Positions 55,914 through 64,000 of a stretch of 64,000 bases of DNA are shown piece after piece. The number at the start of each line of letters is the position of its first letter. Within the stretch, counting starts at the first letter, position 1. The DNA is from Pilatotrama ljubarskyi (Eukaryota; Basidiomycota; Agaricomycetes; Polyporales; Polyporaceae). The position numbers and the translations under genes are program-made. The stretch spans positions 63,457 through 127,456 of the forward strand of contig MU277724.1 in assembly GCA_022385805.1 (NCBI GenBank). Reading direction: 5' to 3'. Under the pieces are notes generated by a model. It was given only the letters and a program-made list of their open reading frames with translations. It was not told the origin of the DNA and did no database searches.

Positions 55914-57072
55914 ATGCTCGCTCGGCGTACGCTCGGTCGTATTGCGTCCCAGCCTAAGGCGCTGGGGGCAGCACCCACCAATGCTCGCAACATGGCGACT
56001 CTTCGTGAGATCGAGCTGCGTCTCAAGTCCGTGAGGAACATTGAGAAGATTACGAAGGTATATCCTCTCGCGCTGCTTCACCCATGACGAGTGTGCCAAC
56101 GAGGAGGGACAGTCCATGAAAATGATTGCGTCCACCAAAATGAACAAGGCGCAGCGCGCGATGCAGGCGGGTAAGGAGTACGGTCTCGCTAACTCTGGTA
56201 TGTCCCGTCACATCTTTATGCCGCGCGACACACAAGTACTCATCCCTTTGCAGAGATCTTCCAGCACGCGCCTGCCGAGGATGCTGGCAAGCGCACCCTG
56301 TTCATCGTGGTTTCCTCCGACAAGGGTCTTTGCGGTGGTATCCACTCTTCCGTGACGAAGGCGACCCGCCGCGCCTTCGCGGAAAAGGACAAGGTCGCCG
56401 AGGACTCCCCCGTCATGGTCATTGGCGACAAGTCGAAGGCGCAGCTCGCGCGTGTGCTCCCCAAGAACCTCGTCATGTCCTTCAACCAAATCGGCCGTGA
56501 CATCCCCACCTTCGCTGATGCGGCTGGTGTCGCGGACCTCATTCTTACCTCTGGCGTTCAGTACGACAAGATCGCGATCGTTTACAACAAGTTTGTCTCC
56601 GCTATCTCGTACGAGCCTGCCATCATCGAGGTCGAGTCCGAGGCCCTTCTGAAAGAGTCCCGTACGTGAATGCCCACTGTTATGACCCTCTGGAAAGCGT
56701 CTTGACCGGTTCACAGCTGGCTTCAAGGCATACGAGATGGAGGATGATGTTACGAGAGATCTGTCCGAGTTCTCTCTTGCGAACGCCATCTACGCTGCTC
56801 TTGTCGAGGCGCACGCTTGCGAGCAGAGCGCTCGGTATGTGCACGGAATTACGCCCCCGCTGACACGTGTACTGACTACCTTGCAGTCGCAATGCGATGG
56901 ATAACGCGTCGAAGAACGCTGGGGACATGATCAACCGTCTCACGCTGCAGTACAACCGTGGTCGCCAGGCTGCCATCACGAACGAGCTGGTCGACATCAT
57001 CACTGGTACGTGGCCTCGTGCACGTTTACTGCTATCGTCCTTACCCATCATGCAGGTGCGAGCGCGCTCTGA
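55914..57072 (+). CDS. ATP3: Mitochondrial ATP synthase F1 subunit gamma
   Basis: About six exons from ATG 55914 to TGA 57070-57072. The presequence [18 protein letters not shown] is basic and amphipathic, with mature start near [20 protein letters not shown]. Family motifs follow: [65 protein letters not shown] and, at the C-terminal helix, [39 protein letters not shown] and the end ASAL. The long N- and C-terminal helices form the rotor shaft turning inside the alpha3-beta3 head. The final exon encodes only GASAL and the stop, as in many fungal orthologues. Confidence 0.97.
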
Positions 57073-57623
57073 GCGCGACAAGTATGGTGGTGTGCTAGCT
57101 GTAGAGTTCCTGTATGCCGGGTGGTGGCTGATGTACCCTACGTACCGGACATTACAATAGCATCCGACGTCTACTTAATTTTTGAACATGCTCAGTCTGT
57201 GGCTCGCCTTTGCTCTCCTTGCAGTTCGAGTGCTCGCGTATGCGCGAGTGACGTGGCCTTTATGACTGTTCACCGGGTTTCTGTGCCTGGATATGTTGTG
57301 GCCTCTGGCGAGATCCAAATCACACGGTGACGTGAGCGGCTGCAGAGCTGAGAGCGCAGAACTGCGCGCGCGGTCATCGCCCAGTGCTCCCAGTCCGTTC
57401 TCTCTAGTGGCCGCTCTTGCCTCTGTTCTCATTCTCAACCCTGACCAGGCTTGGCTGAGCCCTTGACTATCCTCGCATTTGCTCGGTAGGATTGCTGGTC
57501 TAGAGAGACTGTTACCTCGGTAGACCGACCAGCGACATCCGCGGTGGCGGAACGCACAACTTCCGGACTACGTCTCTAAATCGAACCCTTGTCTCTCCGG
57601 TGAATCATCGTGCTACAGCCGCC
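57073..57623. other. Intergenic upstream of BRO1
   Basis: 551 bases holding the 3' end of the ATP synthase gene and the BRO1 promoter. No gene and no clear TATA box. Confidence 0.5.
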
Positions 57624-60600
57624 ATGTCTCTCTTGTCTGCACACAACTCGCCTATGATCTCAATTCCGAAGAAGACGACGGAAGAAGTCGACTGGACGAC
57701 TCCCATTCGCAACGCGATCGCGCATTCATACGGAGAGGATCCAGATAACTATGCTCAGGAATGCGCCAACCTGCAACGGTGCAGACAGGACGCTGTCAAG
57801 GGAGCTGGAAGCGATATGACCGGTACGTGCTCGCCGCAGTGCATGGCGAGTAAACTGCTGCTCACACAGACTCCCAGCCAAGGATCTGCTGCACAAGTAT
57901 TTCGGCCAGCTCGAACTCCTCGAGTTGCGCTTCTCCGAGATCCGTGTCAACTTCCCATGGCGCGACGCGTTCACGAACAAGCTCATCACGCAGACCTCCA
58001 TCGCGTACGAGAAGGCGTCCATCATCTTCCAGATCGCTGCGACGCATTCCGCCATTGCTGCCTCGCAGAACAGGTCCGATCCTGAGGGCCTGAAGCGCGC
58101 CTTCTACTACTTCCGCACGACCGCGGGCATGCTCACATACATCAACGATAACTTCCTGCACGCGCCGTCGCTGGATCTGAGTCGCGAGATCATCAAGTTC
58201 CTTGTGGGCATCATTCTCGCGCAAGCGACAGAGGTGTTCCTCGAGAAGTGCACAGACGAGAAGAAGAGCAATGCCCTCGTCGCGAAGATTGCCGCACAAA
58301 CTGCGTTCATGTACACGTCCCTGAGCGAGGAGGCCAAGGAGTTCATGGGAAAGGGCATTTTCGATCGTAATTGGATCACTGTCATTCAGGTCTGTGACAT
58401 CATGCCCGTCGCGCCGTTCCATACTCATGCTATGCTCAGACCAAAGCGAAGTACTTCACATCCCTCTCCCAATACTACCGTGGACTAGCCGACAGCGCTG
58501 CCGGCAAGCATGGCGACGCCCTGGTAAGGTTCCAAGTCGCCGAGACTGCTGCGAAGGAGGCGAATCGTACTGCCTCTTCGTTCGCCTCGCTGTTCGTCAC
58601 GCAGATGTCGCCGAATCTACCTCCGGACGCGGGTCCTGCCCTTCAAGAACTCACCAAGGCCCACCTTGCAGTCGTAACGGATAAGAAGAATGAGGCGCAG
58701 CGCGAGAACGACCTGATCTACAATGCCATCCTCCCCACCCCGGAGACCCTCCCTCAGATCGAGAAAGCGGTGGTAGCAACGCCCATCACCATCCAGGAGG
58801 TGTATGCGTCTCCGGACGTTCAGAAGGTTATCGGGCAGGACATGTTCGTTCGCCTCATTCCGCTCAGCGTGCATGAGAGTGCGAGCGTCTACTCGGAAGA
58901 GAAAGCGAAGCTGGTGCGCGGAGAAGTTGAGAAGGCCGATAACGCGGAGGTGGAGGTGAAGAGCGCGCTGGACGCTTTAGGAATCAAGGAAGGCCTGGCC
59001 CGGTACAAGGCAATCGCGGAGGGTGGCGTCGGCGGCGAGGCAGAGCTCCCAGCGGAGGTGAGACGATGGAAAGAGGACATCGCGCTCATGGAAGAACGCG
59101 AGGGCGTGGAGGGCATCGTATCCGAGCTCGTCCGGATGAAGGACACCGTGAAGCGCGAGCTCGAGGGCATCAGCCGCGACCTCGATGCGGAGAGCAGGGC
59201 ATGCGAAGCAATGCGCGTCAAGTACGACCACCTCTGGACACAGGCGCCCTCCGCGGCGCTCACGAAGACGCTCCGCCAGGACTTGAAGTCGCACCTCTCG
59301 GCTCTCGACGCAGCTGCGCAGTCGGACCAACAGGTCGTCCACTTGTGGGAGTCCGTGCGCGGCGAGATCCAGCTGCTCCTGTCCCCGGAGGTAGAGGACG
59401 TCTTCCGGGCGAGTACGGCGAACGGCGGCGCCGGCTCTGAGAATCTGCTCGACCTGGACGTCGGGAGCGAGGCGAAGGACGAGGAGGAGCGGATCAGGAT
59501 CGGCCAGTTTGTGGAAGAGATTGAGGAGAGGCTCGGTCGATTGAACAAGATCTCTCACGAGCGTGGACAGGTGCTGAAGGATTTGAAGGACAAGGTGTGT
59601 ACTCGTATGTAGGGTCATCTTTGTGTCTAACAGGCCGCTCTCTAGGTCCAACAAGACGATGTGTCGCACCTACTGCTTCTGAACAGACGCAACACCGGAG
59701 TAGAGAGCACGCTGTTTGCCGGGGAGCTGGAGAAGTTCCGACCTTATCAGCAGCGGCTTTCCGCCACTGTCCACCACGAGCAGGTCACGTTGCAAGAGCT
59801 GACCCAACTGTGGCGTGGTCTTCGAGAAATGGCTGGCCGTGGTGCAGGCGCCAAGAAGTGGGAGGAACGGGAGAGGCGAAAGAAGGATACCGTTAGGCGG
59901 TTTTCGCGTGCACGGGATGTGTATATGGAAGTGCGCGACGGGCTTGCGTACGTATCATGCAAAATAGTCGATGCGATTGATGCTAACTTCCCTACAGGAA
60001 GGGCTTGCAATTCTACACTGAGCTCACCGAATTGACAAGTGCACTGAAGCGCAACGCCGAGTCGTTCATTTCGGAACGGACCGCAGAACGTGAGGCCCTC
60101 GCTTCGCAAGCGGAGATGGAGCGTAGGCTGGCCATTCCGAAGTCTACGCCCGCTCCCACGCGTGGGGACAAACCGCCCGTTCCTCCACCGCCGCCGAAGC
60201 CTTCGACTGGACTGGAGTCGTCATTCGCCTCGATGAACTTGCGTGGGGCCAACGGGGCGATGTCTCCTCCTCCCCCGCAAGCCCCTCCGCAGCGTCAGTG
60301 GACGTCGCCTCCACCCTCTTCGCACTATGCGTCTCCACCGCCCTCTCAACCCCAGCACTCTTCGTCTTTCCCTCTCCCTCCCCCTCCGCCGCCAGATTCT
60401 CAGCCGTCCGTGCCCTACCTCCCGTCGCCCCCCACTCAGCCGTCCTCGCAGCCGTCTTACCAGTCATCTGCCCCGCCCTCGGATCCATACGCATCGCTCG
60501 GCCTCTTCGGCAGCACCAACACCCCGTCTCCTCCTGCCCGCCCTCCGCCTTCGCAACAATACTCCTCGTACGCGCCTCCGCCTCCGCAACAGCAGCAAGC

Positions 60601-60883
60601 AGGATATGGGCAGGCACCGCAGCAGTCGTCCTACGCTCTCCCTCCTCCTTCGCAGTCGCAGTACGGCGGCTATCAAAGCCGTCCACCTGCGTCCTCTCCG
60701 TTCCCTCCGCCGCCCCCGCCGATCAACTACGGTTCTCAGCAGTACGGCGCGTCACCACAACCGCCACCTCCGCCCGGGACCCAACAGCAACAACAGCAAC
60801 AGCAGCCTTACTACTACGCCGGATACGCACCACAGGGCTCGCAGCAGTACCAATACCCCCAAGGTCAAGGATACGGGCGATGA
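57624..60883 (+). CDS. BRO1: BRO1 domain endosomal sorting protein
   Basis: Five exons (57624-57822, 57878-58389, 58440-59594, 59646-59947, 59998-60883) give 1017 residues. The BRO1 domain occupies about 10-390: [71 protein letters not shown] and [22 protein letters not shown]-shaped coiled-coil domain follows to about 790 ([48 protein letters not shown]). The last 230 residues are proline-rich with Tyr, Gln and Ser ([25 protein letters not shown]), the region that binds partners such as deubiquitinase Doa4. BRO1 is recruited by Snf7 to endosomes for multivesicular body sorting. The relative Rim20/palA is less likely given the length and long Pro-rich tail. Confidence 0.92.
60786..60811 (+). 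repeat. CAA/CAG run coding polyglutamine in BRO1
   Basis: In-frame glutamine tract of mixed CAA and CAG codons in the proline-rich tail. Confidence 0.7.
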
Positions 60884-62607
60884 GCGGCGTGTGACGCGGT
60901 TCGTGCCTCGGAGTGATGTCGACGCCTATTTGTGTGTATGTATGCTTGTAGGATTGGGATAGGATGTAGTATGGCGTGAGAATCGTGGAATGTGCAATGA
61001 ACGCACTTGCACTGGCAGCTCATCATATCCTCGCATTTTGGACTGAGCTCACTGCTTGGGCTTGCTTATCACGGTGTCCGACGCCTTTCTGACAGCATTG
61101 AGTCGAGTTCTCAGCTACATGATCGCTGTACTTGCGATGACTCAGATTATAATGCTGAGGTGAGCATTCACAACCTTGCACTCCATGACCGTCTGCTCAT
61201 CTTTTACTACATGGTCCTCAACCCTGTCCAGACTACCGATACCAGACAAGATCCACGCTGTATTCCAACAATTATCTCTCCTGAGTGTGCGGCCACTAAC
61301 AGATCGGGGCCCGGGAACCGCATGCGTAACCCTGCGGACAGTCCAGGGTTGGGCGACTGCCTCCTTGCTCCAGGAGAACCCGAAGAGCATTGGTGAGCGG
61401 CCCCAAAAGTTCAGTGATCCTGACGAGGTTCGAGATGCACTCCATGTCGACGTCTCTTGGGCAATCCACGAAAGACAGCTACAGAGATCGCTGACATGTC
61501 GCGCGGGCTCACGAAGAGCGGAGGGTGTTCCAAAAATTGGTAGATACTAAACACGGCCCAACTGTCAGATACCGGCCTCGCTCGCGACGTGCGAAGATCC
61601 CGCGAAGGGCTGCTCGCACCACGCTGCGGCCGGGGCTGCCAGTTGGTCGTGCGCGGATCTCAGACCATGGCCCGCGATCTCCCTCGTACTCAGTAACTGT
61701 CGCGGTGCGACAAGAGGCGATGCCTGTGCTAGCTCATCACAGGTTCTTGCTGTTGGTGGCGGCTATACCGCATCGGCAGGCCGATGTGAGGAGCGATAAC
61801 GCTCTGGAGCACCGGACTGATCGTCCAGTGCCCAAGCAGCAGGGCTCGGGCTGCTTGGGCGGAGTGCTCAGTCATGGCACTCTATTTCGGCAGGTTGGTG
61901 CGTGTCATATGCATGTACCAAAGCGCGCGAATATCGCGCGAGGAAGCAACGCGGACCGCAGATCGTAGAGCCGCCGCGAGGACCGAAGTCGTCGGGACGT
62001 ATTCCACGGCACCTTCGCGGTTCGCCGGAGTGCCTCGAGCCGCGGTCGCAGCGGGGGGCCAACCCCGCCGCCCTCGAGGGACAACTCGAGGACTGAGCCG
62101 ATAGGACATGCTGATGCGCATGCTGAGATCCATGAGTTATTGTACATCCGGCCGGACGACCGGGCAAGGTCCACGACGTAAGCACGCTGCTGCAGCCTCC
62201 GTGACGAGGTGTGCCAGTGGTGTACCCTCGTCAAGAGATTCTATGTGCGAATAGGGACCTAAATACTCTCCACTCTAGGGAGCATGGCATCCTGCCATAT
62301 ACTCTGGAGAAGAGCCTCTGGGAGCTGCTGCCTCCCCGCAACACGCGGTGGTGGAGGTCCGGAATCCAGGGGGATGAAGCTGAGAGAGAAGGACGCGCAA
62401 ACGCGGCAATATATGGTAGATCGACGCACGTGGGCCACTTCCCGAGTCGTCCCGAGATCACCGTACTCCCTGAAGTACTCTAAACCGTCAAACTCTCAAT
62501 CCGAAAAAGGTATGACGCCTGCCGCATCGAGCAGCGAAGGAGTTGACTTGAGATGACCGCATACTGCCAGCCACCGCTCGCTTCATCCTCAACGACCCCC
62601 GGCGTAC
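60884..62607. other. Gene-poor stretch
   Basis: 1.7 kb between BRO1 and the second ferritin-like gene. Frames up to about 147 codons occur on both strands, overlapping and without any domain, signal peptide or coherent splicing. The right end holds the promoter of ferritin-like gene 2. Confidence 0.5.
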
Positions 62608-62614
62608 TATATAA
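62608..62614 (+). promoter_or_regulatory. TATA box for ferritin-like gene 2
   Basis: TATATAA lies 102 bases before the ATG at 62716. Confidence 0.55.
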
Positions 62615-62715
62615 CGCGGACACTTGCGCCATGAACTTCAACGTTCGCCCACTCCCGACGCCATTCCCTCCTGCGCAACCCTCCGCCCGGTAGGCCTCCA
62701 GTGCAAGTCGTCAAG

Positions 62716-63819
62716 ATGTTCAAGAAAGCCACCCTCCTCGCATTCGTCGCAGCGTCAGCAGTTCTCAGCGCACCTGCTCCACCGCCTCCTACCGGTACGT
62801 GAATCTCATATCTTCACAGTGTCACTTCATCAGATTCACGTTCCGATGAATAGACACTGAGATCCTCAACCTTGCCCTCACGCTCGAGCACCTGGAGAAC
62901 GCGTTCTACACTCAAGGTCTTGCCAGATTCAGCGAGCAGGATTTTGAGAACGATGGGCTTCCTGCTTGGGTCCATGGTCGCTTTGTGCAGATTTCCGGGC
63001 ACGAAGCAGAGCACGTCAAATTCCTCACCGCGGCTCTCGGAGATAAGGCAGTACAACCATGCGAATACAGCTTGTCGGTTCCTATCCAGATGCGGCATAG
63101 ATAGACCGCTGACGCTGTCTTCTAGTCCTTATGACAGTCCAAAGTCGTTCGCCGCCATTTCCATGGTGCTCGAGACCGTTGGCGCGTCGGCCTATCTTGG
63201 AGGAGCCAAGTACCTCGCAGACAATGCGGACTACTTGACTGCTGCTGGTGTAGGTGAACCTTTCCTCTTCTTGCATGTTGTCTGACACAAGGTTCTCTGT
63301 GGCCAGTCCATTCTCGCGGTGGAATCACGGCAAGCATCGTGGGTAACATCATCCGTGATGAAGCTCCAGCCCTGGAATGGGCCGTTCGACATTCCGCTCT
63401 CGGCCAGTGGCGCATATTCCCTCGCAGGTAAGCCTTGTTCCCTGATGCTCTCAGAACCCTGCTTGACCGATTATACCGTAGCCCCATTCATCAAGAGCTG
63501 CCCGTCGTCGAATGCTCCTCTTCCCGTCAAGAGCTTCCCGGCGCTGAAGATCACGAACTCGTCTCCCCCGCACGGCTCAGAAGTCACGGTCAAGTACACG
63601 AAGTCGAAGGACATGCACGACGATTCGACGTACGTCGCGTGGCTTGATGGGCTCCAGGTATTCTACACCAAGCTCGGGAAGGACGGGAAGACAAAGGTCC
63701 CGGACAATCTGCTGGGCACGGTATATGCGGCGGTAGTCAAGAACCAGGAGATGCCGAGCGATCACAATATGCTCAGCGGCTTTGTGGTGGTTCAGTTCCC
63801 GTTCGACTCGCGAGCGTAG
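62716..63819 (+). CDS. Secreted ferritin-like domain protein (Rds1-type), copy 2
   Basis: Five exons, first 62716-62794, ending at TAG 63817-63819. Signal peptide MFKKATLLAFVAASAVLSAP. The ferritin-like part has LNLALTLEHLENAFYTQGL, ISGHEAEHVKFLTAALG and LAVESRQASWVTSSVM, matching copy 1 (36502-37638) at the Glu and His positions. The C-terminal beta-rich part ends GFVVVQFPFDSRA. Introns fall at the same points as in copy 1: after the signal peptide (phase 1), inside the Phe codon before PYDSPKSF (phase 2), and before the third helix and the C-terminal part. The two copies are on opposite strands 25 kb apart, with unrelated genes between. Enzymatic role unknown; fungal Rds1 relatives respond to starvation. 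Confidence 0.88.
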
Positions 63820-64000
63820 GCCTGACGTTGCAGCGCGGTCGGAGACGACCTCACCGGCGTGGTAGCGAACTCTCGTTTCCTGTACATATTAATCACACCC
63901 AACCGGTCTTTACAACTAGTACATCTACTACCCAATTTGAGGCCGAAGACCATGCCATCTCGGCAGGTTGAGATTTGCGGTCCAGAGCCTGCGGCGTCGT

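Overview
The window is nuclear DNA of a filamentous basidiomycete, most likely a wood- or litter-dwelling agaricomycete (the exact genus cannot be read from sequence alone). The evidence is dense genes on both strands, many 45-65 base GT-AG introns, GC-rich coding sequence, and proteins with agaricomycete character such as proline-rich BTB proteins, a divergent kinase-like protein and Rds1-type ferritin-like proteins. I rebuilt 27 protein genes by hand-splicing. For many of them the exon lengths were summed and kept frame to the stop. No rRNA, tRNA, CRISPR array or intact transposon was found.

Layout: 0.2-5 kb holds cyclophilin-40, a small conserved hydrophilic protein and a divergent kinase-like protein. 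5.8-8.5 kb holds a small secreted peptide gene facing a secreted amidase. 9.6-17 kb holds two related BTB genes that flank a divergent housekeeping pair (RNA polymerase II subunit RPB9 and a GT22 mannosyltransferase, probably SMP3). 17.4-24.2 kb is a head-to-tail array of three zinc alcohol dehydrogenases. 24.6-27.3 kb repeats the amidase plus small secreted peptide arrangement in mirror image. 27.8-29.8 kb is a secreted FAD-linked oxidase of the berberine-bridge type. 31-35.8 kb holds ribosomal protein L27 and a CAF-1 subunit B protein. 36.5-37.6 kb is a secreted ferritin-like protein. 40.6-45 kb holds a GLFG nucleoporin divergent from a BAH-PHD protein. 45.5-49 kb holds an S9 serine peptidase and a mitochondrial ribosomal RNase III-fold protein. 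51.3-57.1 kb holds a secreted catalase, eIF2-beta and mitochondrial ATP synthase gamma. 57.6-60.9 kb is the ESCRT-associated protein BRO1. 62.7-63.8 kb is a second ferritin-like protein.

Housekeeping genes therefore interleave with an accessory block at about 5.8-30 kb: two secreted amidases, three dehydrogenases, a secreted flavin oxidase and two small secreted peptides. The most unusual signal is the mirror-image pair. Each amidase has, 185-198 bases beyond its stop and on the opposite strand, a 59-63 codon gene with a signal peptide, its own TATA box and a shared C-terminus of the form VRR-x-R-x-HP. A Kex2-type cut after the Arg-Arg would release a five-residue peptide (ARPHP or PRAHP). 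A joint role of the block in breaking down or making an amide-derived compound is inference only.
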